Source: Flectonema sp. DT1601
Lineage: Eukaryota > Euglenozoa > Diplonemea > Diplonemida > Diplonemidae
Assembly: GCA_964019425.1 (NCBI GenBank)
Contig: OZ025814.1
Span: 758,001 to 822,000, forward strand
Reading direction: 5' to 3'
DNA: 64,000 bases
Part shown: one piece after another, positions 1-10,235 of the stretch
How positions within the stretch are numbered: the first letter of the stretch is position 1
Layout: every line of letters begins with the position of its first letter
Notes under the pieces: generated by a model
Told to the model about the DNA's origin: nothing
The model's input: only the letters and a program-made list of their open reading frames with translations
The model's database searches: none
Made by a program: the position numbers and the translations under genes

Positions 1-330
1 CTTCCCCTTGCTTGTTTCGGCTCATGTTGGGGAAAGGAAAAAAAACAAAAACGAAAAAGAAAAAGGCAAACCCCAATCTTAGAAGATTTTTTTTTTTTTT
101 TTTTGATTTTCTTTTTTCCTCTTTACTAAGGGACTGTTGAGATCAGTTTCTGTTAGTTTTGAGAAATCGTTAAAATGAATGTTTTGTTATCATTATTTTG
201 ATTATTATTTTTTCATATAGAACCACATGACACATGTGGTACCCATAATTAGTTATTAGATTATTCGAAGAGCCTGACAGCCGAGGTGCACCGCAATCGC
301 ACTTCGTGTAATCAACTCATTATATAATTG

Positions 331-375
<45 letters not shown>

Positions 376-720
376 CCATTATCCCGTTTTTTTTCTGCCC
401 TGAAATTGTATCAAAGAATTGTATAGTAGGAAGAGGAGCTTGGGGAGCAAAAAAAGAAAAAATAAAAAAGGTAAAAATAAATTATTTTCTTCGTTGTTTT
501 TCTTCCACAGGAATTAGAAATTTATGATTATTCTTTTTTTAATTACTGTTTATTATCTTAAACATATTTGCTCTTGCAGTTGAATTTCTCTCTGCAAAAC
601 TACGGGAAAAAAAGCAAAACTCGGATAAACGAGAAAAAACTTTATACATTCAGTTCGCGGTGAAAAGGGATGGAGAACGAAAATAGAGACGAAAACAAAA
701 ACCCTTCCCCAGAGAGAAAA

Positions 721-751
<31 letters not shown>

Positions 752-887
752 TCTCAACCCAAATCCTAAACCATTCTGTTCTTGTTTACATGTGCTACTT
801 TGAGTAGGGAAAAAATAAAAATAAGAAATAAGAAATCAAAAATTTCAAATTTCCGATTTTTCAGATTTCACACCACATATTTTAATC
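1..887. other. AT-rich intergenic spacer with poly-T and poly-A runs
   Basis: No coding sequence is visible. The stretch holds a T run at about 333-370 and an A run at about 717-743. A near-perfect palindrome at 222-240 (8-bp arms ACCACATG/CATGTGGT around a 3-base loop) could form a hairpin. The last part is a pyrimidine-rich tract ending in an acceptor AG at 863-864, 23 bases before the first start codon; I read this as the leader (trans-splice) acceptor of the next gene. Confidence 0.6.
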
Positions 888-2144
888 ATGTCTGGATTAT
901 TGAAAGCCTACGTGTACAAGGTATGTTTTGTTTTTTGTTGTTATGAAAAACTCGAAAATCCAGAAAGTCTTTGATTTAACTTGTGTCTTACGTTCTTATC
1001 ATCAAATATATTTCTTTACTTTTGATAACTTTTAGTAAGGCTAGCTATCCACGGAGATAACAACACCAACACCAACAGTACGTAAAGGAGGAGGCGGGAA
1101 GCTCCGTAGCAAAGAAGCTTCTGAAGAAGTTCGCAGGAGTTGATTCGGTTTGTTCATTTACTTATCATTCAGTTGCTTTATCGGCAACTTATTTGTACGC
1201 GATACGTGTAAGATGTAATATAACAACAATACTAACAGGAGGCTGCCGCCCTCGAGGATAACTTGGTAGACATTGTTACCTTCCCAACCAAGTCAAAGGC
1301 GCCAAGCAGCAGCTCAAGCTCAAGCAGCGACAGCGACAGTGACAGCGACAGCGATGCCAAGCAGACTACCAAGAGAGCAAAGACTGACGACTCATCATCC
1401 TCCTCATCCGACGCTCCTTCCCCAAAGAAGGTAGTTGAGACCCCAAAGGAAGAGAAGAAGGAAACCCCACCACCTGCCAAGACCGAAGAGCAGAGCTGGG
1501 GACAGACCAACAGCTGGGGTGGTGGAAAGGGAGGAGGTAAGGGAGGAGGCAAGGGAGGAGAGAGAGAATGGGTCTCTGACGAGGACTGGCGTAGAATGCA
1601 GAACGAGAAGCAGGTTTGTCATTATTGTCTTTACTTTGATTTATGAGTACGTTTATTAATACAACTACATAATAAATTATTAAATCAGGTATTCATCAAG
1701 GACGTCCCACAGGACTGTGAGAACAAGGATGTTGAAACCGCCCTCGCTGACCACTGCCAGTACGTTGAGCGTTGCAAGTGGCTCGACAAGGAAGGATGGT
1801 CTGGAAAGGGATTTATCACCGTTGACAGCAAGGAAAACGCCATGAAGATCGGAGATGTTGGATACATCAACATTAAGGGAACTGACTGCGAGATCTCCTG
1901 GTGTGGACACCACTCCGGAGGAGGTGGCGGTGGAGGAAACAAGGGAGAGGGAGGTAAGAAGGGAGGAGGAAAGGGAAAGGGAGGAGGTAAGAAGGGAGGA
2001 AAGGACGGAAAGAAGGGAGGAAAGGGTGGTAAGAAGGGAGGAAAGGACGGAAAGAAGGGACCACCATCCACCAACAAGGCCACCTTCGACATGGACACCT
2101 CCCAGAACAAGAAGCAAACCTTTGCTGACTCCGACTCCGATTAA
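888..2144 (+). CDS. RRM protein with LisH-like head and Gly/Lys-rich tail (nucleolin/Nopp140-like layout)
   Basis: Four exons (888-920, 1079-1147, 1239-1613, 1689-2144) join in frame to give 310 residues. The N-terminus (about residues 1-34) is a helical segment resembling a LisH motif, as in Nopp140-type nucleolar proteins. Next comes a Ser/Asp-repeat acidic stretch, a Gly/Lys patch, one RRM-like domain (about residues 160-235, with VFIKDVP as RNP2-like and KGFITV as RNP1-like strands), and a tail of GGKKGGK-type repeats ending in an acidic SDSD. This layout suggests a nucleolar or ribosome-biogenesis RNA-binding protein; the function is inferred. Introns have donors GTATGT, GTTTGT and GTTTGT and acceptors CAACAG, AACAG and ATCAG. 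Lysine codons are almost all AAG and glycine mostly GGA, unlike most neighbours, suggesting high expression. The leader acceptor is at 864. Confidence 0.85.
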
Positions 2145-2562
2145 GCATTTATGCAGTGAGTCTTTTCTTTAATGGTTGTGACCTAACCTGTAACGACCTT
2201 GTGTTAATTAATTGTCTCAAATCCTGAATCAAATACCAAAAGTAAAAAAAATACCAAAAAGAAAAAAAAATTATAAAAGATCCGATCATTATCAAACAAC
2301 AGAAAAAAGAAATCACTATTTCGTATCCCCACATCCCTCCTCTCTTTGTTATCACTTCTTCCTACAATTGCTTTGTTAGTAATGCGATTGCTTTGAGTAA
2401 TTTGGGTATGAATAACAATCTAGTCATAAAATTATAATTGTTTCTTAGAACAACACTTAACTAAAATGAGTCCATTTCGTGACATGGATGAGATGAAGTA
2501 CGTCGTCTAATAGTATTCCCTTTCTATCGTAATAAGTTATTTCCATTACAGGCAACACGCAA
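2145..2562. other. Spacer with a possible alternative first exon
   Basis: Mostly AT-rich 3' UTR and leader sequence. There are two candidate leader acceptors: TTTCTTAG at about 2449, followed at 2466 by an ATG opening a 14-codon frame (MSPFRDMDEMKYVV then stop), and TTCCATTACAG ending at 2552, just before the coding start at 2563. The short frame could be a first coding exon or an upstream ORF; I could not find a clean donor/acceptor pair that joins it in frame at 2552. Confidence 0.4.
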
Positions 2563-4103
2563 ATGCCGATCCCTCAGGGGAGACTTTCACGTCCCCGCTC
2601 AAGTAGCAGGGGTCATACGAAGTCAAGTATTCCCCGAGAAATGTCGCGATCACTCCCCCGACAGCATCCGAGAAGAGAAATCACTCAGCAGATTCAAAAA
2701 GATCCGCAAGAAGACTATGCAGAAATGCGACGTGAGAACGAAGCAATGAAAGACGACGTAAAGAGACTACGCTCTGATGTTGAGTCAAAAGAAGACGAAG
2801 TTCGCAACCTTCGCATTCACGTCTTAAAGTTAAACGACTTCATTGACACGGCGTCTGTTCAATCTGAAGAAGAGAAGAACCAGCTGAGGAGACAAATCGA
2901 TGCTGAAAGTCGTTCCTACCGAACAAGAAACAGCAACATGACACAACTTTTATCACAACTTCGTCAGGATGTGTTGGATGAAAAAATTAGATACGACGAT
3001 CTGAAAGCTGACTACGATCGAAATATCGTAAATGCACAAGACATTCTTCAGAAAGCATCCGACACTGCTGATCAAAAACAACACCTCGTTCAGCAGCTCC
3101 GTGAGACAGCTTCTTGTCTGCAGGAATTAGAATCACAAAGGGACATCTGGTCGGTTTCTGAAAAGACTTGGGCTGATAGGGTCGAACGCGCTGAAAAATT
3201 AGTTATAGACATGGAACATGATTACACAAATGCTAATAAGTCTCAAGACAGACTTAAAGAGGAACTTGAAAACACACAAATAAAAGCTGAAGAATTACAA
3301 CTTCAGCTCCTACAATCGCAACGAAAGGAGTCTGAAGTCCGTATGGCATTATCTGAGTTGTCGGGTTTGTTATTTGTTTTTATTTTATTCTCTGAGTCAT
3401 CACACATCTGATCGTTCATAATAGATTATAGTCCTAATAAACAACAACAGGCATGTCTGAAGAACTACTTGAACATCGTAAGGAAGTTGAAGAGCTACGA
3501 GCACGTGATATCGAACACAGAGAGTTAATAGCAGAGCTAAGAAATGAAAAGAAACGAATGATGCACCACCTTCAAACAGGAATCAAAGAACGACAGCATG
3601 TAATCGACTCAATCGGTACTAAGGGAGCAGTCAACCCTCAGCTACAGTTAAAAATAATCGAAACAGAATCTCTACGTGCTGAGCTTGCAGGCATTGTTCA
3701 GAAGGCTGAAGAAGAAGCAGTCACAATGAAAGAATACACAGACGTTCTAAAGTCAAAGGCAGCCTCTGCAGAAGAAACCTCTAGTGCGGTATGTGTTTAA
3801 TCACCTTATTATCTTTGCTTGCTTTGTTATTATGTTCCCTCTTCTAAGAATATTCACCCACAGTTGAGAGATAATAATCGCCGTCTTAAAGTCGAACTTG
3901 AGCTAACGAAAGAAGAAATAAAAAATGTTTATCAAGAACGAGAGAGAGCGAAGGAAGTTCGTCAGGAACTTGAACACGCTCTGGAAGAAGTTGCAGTTCT
4001 CAGAACAGCCTTGCAAACTGAGGCCTCTATGAAGCAGTCTAGTTTTGATTCTTTTTTTGCAGCATCTCCGGTTGGAGGGAATTCCCCACAATCAGACAGA
4101 TAA
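2563..4103 (+). CDS. Coiled-coil protein (459 aa)
   Basis: Three exons (2563-3364, 3451-3788, 3864-4103) join in frame. Residues 1-45 are basic and rich in Ser/Arg/Pro; from about residue 50 to near the C-terminus the protein is almost continuous coiled coil with heptad-spaced Leu/Ile and many Glu/Arg/Lys. No catalytic motif is seen. Such proteins are usually structural, for example in the cytoskeleton, basal body or flagellum, but nothing fixes the role. I chose ATG 2563 because an acceptor (TTCCATTACAG) ends 11 bases upstream. An alternative start at 2466 with its own acceptor exists and would add a short N-terminus if an unrecognised splice joins it. Introns use donors GTTTGT and GTATGT and acceptors AACAG and CACAG. 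Confidence 0.8.
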
Positions 4104-4399
4104 ACAAAAGTAGTCTACATGACTACATGTACACTCCCCCTTATCCTTTCGTATTAAATCTCCCCCCGTAGAGTATATATTCTCAAAGAAACAAGTCAAT
4201 AAATTAGTATTAGAGAGAGAACACGATTTGTTCTTTCTTTCTTTTTTTGTTATTGTGTTTTAGATTTTTAACTAAAAAGGAAAGAACACCAAGAAAACCA
4301 AAGAAACAGTGACAGTAGAATTGTTTGTTATTTAAACCTCTAAATGTGTGTTTGTTGTTAAACAATCGAAGAAATATTCATTTTCATCAAGTCTGTTCT

Positions 4400-5230
4400 A
4401 TGCAAAATAATGGAGTGCGACTCAGCTTGTGTGAATTTTCTTCAGATGTGGAAACTTGTACGATAACAAACGAGAGGGATGGTGATATTGGATTCTGGTG
4501 GAAAGTGAGTGAGACAAACCATCTTTTCCTCAAACCCAGCAGGGGAATCATCGCGAAAAATAAAAGTTTAGAAGTTCTCTTGAGAAAAGATAAGATGACG
4601 GGACCGCTACCAATTTCAGTTAAAATGTTACTACAAGTAGTCGATGTTGAGGAGGGTACTGAAACAGTTGATAGAGAACAATTTATATCAAATCCAAAAA
4701 TAGATAAGTTTTTCATTCCAGTGAGTGAATCTGCTTCTATCCCCAACACGGAACTGATTTATAACATGCAAAACACTGAAAACAGTCTTAACTGGGATCT
4801 ACCCATCCCGTATGAAATGTTCTTAAGTTCATCAGAGCCAAGTATTATTCCTTTGGATGTGGGTCCGTTACATGTTTTTAATTTTAGTGTTTCAAAGGCA
4901 GAAGACTCGCAGTATATGTCGATCTCTCTCAAGCTTGTTGCTGGACCACCTGCCTTGTTGAATGTCTCAACTCAGTTGTTGCAACCAGTTGAAGGTGATG
5001 ATTTTATTGTTTTTAATGATTTGAACACAATTCGACTTCGGTTTACAGAGTGGTCAGACAGTTATCAGTCATTCTTATCCGTGTCTGATGTCACTTCATG
5101 TCTCCATGATTGCGCAACTGCTTCAGGTATCCTTTCATGTGTTTCATTAAGGGTTTCAATAAAAATATTGATTGACTCTGGAAGAAAGTCTGTTAATGGA
5201 AATTCAAGTCCTTCTCGCACTAGAAGCTAA
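4400..5230 (+). CDS. MSP (VAP-like) domain protein, 276 aa
   Basis: Single exon. The first ~90 residues resemble an immunoglobulin-like MSP domain: a strand with an N-x-D-x-DIGFWWKV core where MSP domains have their F/W-K-V strand, then a FLKPSRGII strand matching the usual 'P..G.I' turn, then a LEVLLRK strand. Residues 100-276 have no recognised domain and end in a Ser/Arg-rich tail. MSP proteins commonly bind FFAT-like peptides at membrane contacts or act in cytoskeletal assemblies; whether this one does is unknown. I started at ATG 4400 because a plausible acceptor (CATCAAG) ends about 9 bases upstream; in-frame sequence extends to 4325 without a further ATG. Confidence 0.6.
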   Translation: MQNNGVRLSLCEFSSDVETCTITNERDGDIGFWWKVSETNHLFLKPSRGIIAKNKSLEVLLRKDKMTGPLPISVKMLLQVVDVEEGTETVDREQFISNPKIDKFFIPVSESASIPNTELIYNMQNTENSLNWDLPIPYEMFLSSSEPSIIPLDVGPLHVFNFSVSKAEDSQYMSISLKLVAGPPALLNVSTQLLQPVEGDDFIVFNDLNTIRLRFTEWSDSYQSFLSVSDVTSCLHDCATASGILSCVSLRVSIKILIDSGRKSVNGNSSPSRTRS

Positions 5231-5813
5231 CAGAATTGGCTTTATCTTCAACTATACAGAAAATAATAATATAACAACTGTTGATTTTTTTGTTTGTGCA
5301 CGAAAACCGTGAACCGACTTAAACTGATAAGGCTAAAGGAGGTTTACGTGTGCTGCCAACATTCTTTTTCGTTCTTACAATACTTGTTAAATGCAAAAAA
5401 AAAAAAAAAAAGAATTGAATAATGCATACAACACAACTTGATGTTTATTGCATCGCGAGTCCACATTGAAAGCCACCAGTTCGAGTCTCACTGGGGCGTA
5501 TTTTCTTTTTTTTTTATGTAGAAATTTATTTTATTGTACCTTGACAGATATTTTGATAAAATCGTTTTTTTTTTTTTTTTTTTTTTTTTTGTTATTGCTA
5601 ACCGGCTTATATTGCTCTGCTTGTGTACTATTTTATTGAAAAAAAAAAAAAAAAAAAGGGGAGTAAGAATTCTTAGTTCCTAGTAGTTTGTCTAAGGTGA
5701 GAATTTTAGAAAGATCAGGTGCTCTGTTTTGGTTCCTTCGACGTGATTAATTTAGTTCTGTTTGGTATTAAAATATAACTTCCGAAACAGGTTTATTGTT
5801 CTCACTACTTAAT
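5231..5813. other. Intergenic spacer with homopolymer runs
   Basis: 3' UTR and leader region. Poly-A at about 5395-5411, poly-T at about 5566-5590 and poly-A at about 5640-5657. A T-loop-like string near 5485 was examined as a tRNA and rejected. The acceptor CCGAAACAG ends at 5790, 24 bases before the GST start codon. Confidence 0.5.
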
Positions 5814-8000
5814 ATGGGTGCCGCATGCAGTAGCTCAAATCAGGAGGTTAAAACTCAAAAGAAATCGAAAGGACAGCCAGCTCGCAAGGAGCAAGAGAAG
5901 ACTACTTCCGGTAACGATGCCGAGCAAAAACCTGTTGAACTTCATCTCATGAGACCATCTGTTAACTGTCACGGTGCGTGGATGTTACTAAAACAGGCTG
6001 GCATCAAACACGATATCAAAGACGTTGATCTCATGAAGGGAGAACAGATGTCAGCAGAATACTTAGCAATGAACCCTCTTCACACCGTACCAACATTAAA
6101 GGATGATGACTTTAGTGTTTGGGAGAGTAACGCCATCGTTCGTTATCTCGTCAACAAGTTTGACTCCGCAAAGAAGTTCTACCCATCGGACTCTGCGATG
6201 AGAACCCATTGTGACATTGCTCTGGAATGGAGACAGAATGCTTTATATGGTGCAGTTAGTGATATCGCTTATCCTATTTTAGGTTTCGGTGCTCCTAATG
6301 AAGAACGTATTAAGAAAGCTCTTGAAAAGTTCCACTCAGAAGAGCAGGATGGATATTTTCAAACCTTCACCCAATTCTTCCTCAACGGTAAGAAGTTCAT
6401 CTGCGGTGATGAGCCAACAATTGCTGACTTTGTTATCGCTCCTTGCTTTGAGTTTCTTGATGTCAGTGATGATGTTAAATTCCCAGCTGCTGTTAGCGAG
6501 TACCGCAAGCGATTCTACGCTGCTACTAACTACGAGGAGATGGTTGAGGGTATGGGTGGATTTGGTACTCGTCAGCTTGTAACCATGTGCCGTAATAAGA
6601 AACAACCTGAGAAGGAAGTAGTGAAGGAGGTTATTCAAACAAAACCTGTTGAACTTCATCTCATGAGACCATCTGTTAACTGTCACGGTGCGTGGATGTT
6701 ACTAAAACAGGCAGGTATCAAACACGATATCAAAGACGTTGATCTCATGAAGGGAGAACAGATGTCAGCAGAATACTTAGCAATGAACCCTCTTCACACC
6801 GTACCAACATTAAAGGATGATGACTTTAGTGTTTGGGAGAGTAACGCCATTGTTCGTTATCTCGTCAACAAGTTTGATTCTGCAAAGAAGTTCTACCCGT
6901 CAGACTCTGCGATGAGAACCCATTGTGACATTGCTCTAGAATGGAGACAGAATGCTTTATATGGTGCAGTTAGTGATATCGCTTATCCTATTTTAGGTTT
7001 CGGTGCTCCTAATGAAGAACGTATTAAGAAAGCTCTTGAAAAGTTCCACTCAGAAGAGCAGGATGGATATTTTCAAACCTTCACCCAATTCTTCCTCAAC
7101 GGTAAGAAGTTCATCTGCGGTGATGAGCCAACTATTGCTGACTTTGTTATCGCTCCTTGCTTTGAGTTTCTTGATGTCAGTGATGATGTTAAATTCCCAG
7201 CTGCTGTTAGCGAGTACCGCAAGCGATTCTACGCTGCTACTAACTACGAGGAGATGGTTGAGGGTATGGGTGGATTTGGTACTCGTCAGCTTGTAACCAT
7301 GTGCCGTAATAAGAAGGAGGCTGAACAAAAACCTGTTGAACTTCATCTCATGAGGCCATCTGTTAACTGTCACGGTGCGTGGATGTTACTAAAACAGGCA
7401 GGTATCAAACACGATATCAAAGACGTTGATCTCATGAAGGGAGAACAGATGTCAGCAGAATACTTAGCAATGAACCCTCTTCACACCGTACCAACATTAA
7501 AGGATGATGACTTTAGTGTTTGGGAGAGTAACGCCATCGTTCGTTATCTCGTCAACAAGTTTGACTCTGCAAAGAAGTTCTACCCGTCAGACTCTGCGAT
7601 GAGAACCCATTGTGACATTGCTCTAGAATGGAGACAGAATGCTTTATATGGTGCAGTTAGTGATATCGCTTATCCTATTTTAGGTTTCGGTGCTCCTAAT
7701 GAAGAACGTATTAAGAAAGCTCTTGAAAAGTTCCACTCGGAAGAGCAGGATGGATATTTTCAAACCTTCACCCAATTCTTCCTCAACGGTAAGAAGTTCA
7801 TCTGCGGTGATGAGCCAACTATTGCTGACTTTGTTATCGCTCCTTGCTTTGAGTTTCTTGATGTCAGTGATGATGTTAAATTCCCAGCTGCTGTTAGCGA
7901 GTACCGCAAGCGATTCTATGCTGCTACTAACTACGAGGAGATGGTTGAGGGTATGGGAGGATTTGGTACCCGTCAGCTCGTAGCCATGAAGCGCAAGTAG
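5814..8000 (+). CDS. Triple glutathione-S-transferase repeat protein with dual-acylation N-terminus
   Basis: A single open frame of 728 residues. The N-terminus MGAACSSS fits N-myristoylation at Gly2 plus palmitoylation at Cys5, so membrane (possibly flagellar) attachment is likely. A linker to about residue 38 is followed by three complete GST units of roughly 220 residues, offset by 238 and then 229 codons. Each has a thioredoxin-fold half (SVNC near the active-site position; HTVPTL with the family cis-Pro; WESNAIVRYL, where the ES pair binds the glutathione glutamyl part) and a helical half ending with the family's DEPTIADFVIAP signature. The three units are almost identical even at silent sites, so they are recent duplicates or are being homogenised. 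The expected activity is glutathione- or trypanothione-type thiol transfer. Fused GST domains are known in kinetoplastid thiol-dependent reductases (TDR1, two units). The leader acceptor is at 5790. Confidence 0.9.
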   Translation: MGAACSSSNQEVKTQKKSKGQPARKEQEKTTSGNDAEQKPVELHLMRPSVNCHGAWMLLKQAGIKHDIKDVDLMKGEQMSAEYLAMNPLHTVPTLKDDDFSVWESNAIVRYLVNKFDSAKKFYPSDSAMRTHCDIALEWRQNALYGAVSDIAYPILGFGAPNEERIKKALEKFHSEEQDGYFQTFTQFFLNGKKFICGDEPTIADFVIAPCFEFLDVSDDVKFPAAVSEYRKRFYAATNYEEMVEGMGGFGTRQLVTMCRNKKQPEKEVVKEVIQTKPVELHLMRPSVNCHGAWMLLKQAGIKHDIKDVDLMKGEQMSAEYLAMNPLHTVPTLKDDDFSVWESNAIVRYLVNKFDSAKKFYPSDSAMRTHCDIALEWRQNALYGAVSDIAYPILGFGAPNEERIKKALEKFHSEEQDGYFQTFTQFFLNGKKFICGDEPTIADFVIAPCFEFLDVSDDVKFPAAVSEYRKRFYAATNYEEMVEGMGGFGTRQLVTMCRNKKEAEQKPVELHLMRPSVNCHGAWMLLKQAGIKHDIKDVDLMKGEQMSAEYLAMNPLHTVPTLKDDDFSVWESNAIVRYLVNKFDSAKKFYPSDSAMRTHCDIALEWRQNALYGAVSDIAYPILGFGAPNEERIKKALEKFHSEEQDGYFQTFTQFFLNGKKFICGDEPTIADFVIAPCFEFLDVSDDVKFPAAVSEYRKRFYAATNYEEMVEGMGGFGTRQLVAMKRK
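5931..7980 (+). repeat. Three near-identical intragenic GST repeats
   Basis: Units begin with the same CCTGTTGAACTTCATC string at 5931, 6645 and 7332. Differences between units are a handful of mostly silent substitutions; the linkers differ (a Glu/Lys/Val-rich linker between units 1 and 2, a short Glu/Ala linker between 2 and 3). Confidence 0.95.
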
Positions 8001-9031
8001 AGCTACTAGACTCTCAAAGGTTTTAGTCAGCTCGACCCTAACTAAAATTTGACCTTGCCTCCTTGTTAAGAAGAAAATCAATATCTACTCTCACAGTGCT
8101 ATCTATTCACAGGCTACTTAAGACTTTCTTGCATTTTCATATTTGTATTTTCTTTTTAAGTTTTTATCTATTTATTGTCGTTGTGCATTAGCACTCGAAA
8201 AGGCTTCTCGTTTATCTCTCGGTTCCCGTACGTATCATTTTCTGAATTAGTCGGCCAGAAGGAAACGAGAGATGAGAGGCTGCCACCTCTCTCAGATACA
8301 AAATATTTTCGAAAAAAAGGAACTAAGAGGCCTTTCGCAAACGTAATCATGGCTTTGCTATTATTTTTTCCCTCTTTTTTTTTTTTTTTTCGTTTCGCTT
8401 TTTTTAGGAAAAAAGAGTTTACTTTTTTTCTAATTTTTTTTTTTTTTTATTAGCCTTCATCAACGAGGTAATTATCGCAAAAATAAAAAAACTAACTTAT
8501 AAAATGGGCAAACGTGATGAGTAGGACAGGCCTGACACCGCAGTGTCCCCCTTACTTTCTTCGCTGAAGAGGGCTGGGTAAGGGGAATGGTCCGAAGAAA
8601 GATTTTTCAATTTTAGCCCGAAACCAACCATTATTTATTTGTTGTCCTACGAACTCTTGCATTTAGTTTTTTTTGATAGACTGATACTTATTAACTACAA
8701 AATGGGTGAAAAAAAAAAAAAAGAAAGAAAGAAAGAAAAAAAACTTCTCAGTTTTAACGTTGTTTTTCGAGTATTTTTAAAAATTTCGTTACTGTTTTTC
8801 TGCATTGTCAAAAAATATCACCTCCAAGAAGAAGCAAGACTTCTTTGTAGTCCAATCTTCTAAAAATGGATCACAGCATCCTAAAGGGTGAATCGGAAAA
8901 AAATAAATAAAATAAAAAGAAAAAGAAAACGAAAATGAGTTTCATTTTTTTTTTTTTTTTTTTTTTTTTTTGTATTAATGTGTCTTTTATAGAGTTTTTC
9001 CAGCTATGCGGAACTCCCCTACTCATTAAAG

Positions 9032-9063
<32 letters not shown>

Positions 9064-9405
9064 TTTTTTTTTTTGATTCATTCTAGTCAGCGTTTACTTG
9101 TTATCTTAATAAAAGTAACCAGAATATGATAGTAAAGCAGTCTGAAAAAACTTGTAACTCTAAACAACCTTTTCATGAAGTGATCGCAAGAGATAAAAAA
9201 ATAGTGGGGGTGAATATTCATCCTTTCTATCACCGTGATTACTCGTATTTTTAGAGGGATGTATGATCTATTACGGCGATCGTCCCTTTGAGTTGTATTT
9301 TAATTCGTCACATGCCGACTTACTATTATTTTTTTTACAGGCCCCCTTAAAAGTAAACAAGAAGAAAAGAACCAAAAAAAAAAAAAAAAAAAAAAAAGTA
9401 CAAAA
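8001..9405. other. 1.4-kb gene-free spacer with homopolymers and a pseudoknot-like motif
   Basis: No convincing coding sequence. It contains T/A runs at about 8376-8391, 8947-8971 and 9032-9060. At 8548-8600 there are interleaved complementary arms (see separate entry). The 3' end carries a polypyrimidine stretch ending TTTTTTTTACAG near 9340, a likely leader acceptor for the gene at 9406. Confidence 0.5.
8548..8601 (+). ncRNA. Candidate structured RNA: interleaved (pseudoknot-type) complementary arms
   Basis: Arm 1 CCCCTTAC (8548-8555) pairs with GTAAGGGG (8578-8585). Arm 2 TTTCTTCG (8556-8563) pairs with CGAAGAAA (8593-8600). The order 1-2-1'-2' is that of an H-type pseudoknot with two perfect 8-bp stems, followed by a run of five T. 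A C-box-like GTGATGA lies at 8514-8520 and CTGA at 8532-8535, but no closing stem for a C/D snoRNA is seen. Nothing shows that it is transcribed on its own. Confidence 0.25.
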
Positions 9406-9834
9406 ATGGGGTTATTAAGTAAAATTAGCAGTTACTTTGTAAAGAAACCGCCTCCAGTTACAGGAATGGCTGCGCTTACTGCAAAGAGAATTTCACCGAT
9501 GCCTCCTCCAGAGGTAAAAACGAAGTCAAAGAAGGCACCTGGAGCTCTAACAGATGTTGATGACATAATGCAGTATTGTCTTTATGGTTTGGTTCTAATT
9601 GTGGGAGGCTGTTCAATATTCTCACTAATTTCGTCTTCCCACTATGGTAGTGAGGTTTGTAATTATGTTCATGTTATTAGTACGTTTTAAAGTTTTTCAG
9701 TCTAAAATGAAAAAAAAAATTAAAAACAGTCACGAAAACGCACAGCCAGTAACGAACATAACACCGAGCAGTTTAACGGAGGAGCACCAGCCAGTACGAG
9801 TCAAACTAGTCATCGGTTAAAATCGTGGCTGTAG
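9406..9834 (+). CDS. Small single-pass membrane protein (117 aa)
   Basis: Two exons (9406-9654, 9730-9834) joined in phase 0, donor GTTTGT and acceptor AAACAG. The N-terminal half is basic and Pro/Lys-rich; one hydrophobic segment (about residues 57-77, with YGLVLIVGG in it) is a likely membrane span; the tail coded by exon 2 is polar and Ser/Thr/Asn-rich. The start MGLLSKISSYFVKK is amphipathic and could be a mitochondrial presequence or, since it begins MG, a weak acylation site. No family is recognised. Confidence 0.65.
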
Positions 9835-9867
9835 TTCTACTGTGCCTCAATTGTACTATAGCTTTTC

Positions 9868-10077
9868 ATGTTTAGCGTCTTTAAGTATAATGCTGGAGTT
9901 TGTTCCTGTTTTTTTTCGATTTCTTCCCTTCATAAATTTACCAACGGGACCTTTGTGCCCAAACCTTCGCGAATTAAACGTTCTTTATGTCGTTCTGGTT
10001 ATGTCGATCGCTTGCTTGAGGACAGCTGTTTTGATTTCGATAAAGAGAACAGCGTGTTTCGATTATTACATCCGTAG
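9868..10077 (+). CDS. Possible small protein (69 aa), unrecognised
   Basis: An open frame starting at an ATG seven bases after an acceptor-like TACTATAG. The second half (rich in Arg, Lys, Asp and Ser, with no homopolymer coding) has coding-like composition; the first half is Cys/Phe/Ser-rich. It lies between two better supported genes on the same strand. It may equally be a 3' UTR frame of the gene before it. No domain recognised. Confidence 0.3.
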   Translation: MFSVFKYNAGVCSCFFSISSLHKFTNGTFVPKPSRIKRSLCRSGYVDRLLEDSCFDFDKENSVFRLLHP

Positions 10078-10235
10078 AAATGTAATTTCTCGTTTTTTTT
10101 TCTTTTTTTTTCTTTTTTTTGATGTTTGGCAGTATACTCCATGAGTGATAACGTGTCTTCATGATCTTAGGATTTAAAAAGAAGAACAACAAAAAAAAAA
10201 AACATTCTCTTCTTCCACAGTGTAAATCAAACACA

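Noticed and set aside
1232-2148. Minus-strand Pro/Ser/Leu-rich frames over the RRM gene
   Set aside because: Shadows of the Ser/Asp and Gly/Lys repeats on the + strand, which form a spliced protein with clear domains.
5455-5510. tRNA-like T-loop (CCAGTTCGAGTCTCACTGG)
   Set aside because: T-stem pairs only four bases around an over-long loop, and no acceptor-stem or anticodon arm partner is found upstream.
6289-7983. Other-frame and minus-strand open frames within the triple GST gene
   Set aside because: They recur once per GST unit and are shadows of the duplicated gene; composition is not coding-like.
8514-8567. C/D-box snoRNA (GTGATGA ... CTGA ... CTGA)
   Set aside because: Box-like strings are present but no closing terminal stem or C' box; kept only as part of the pseudoknot observation.
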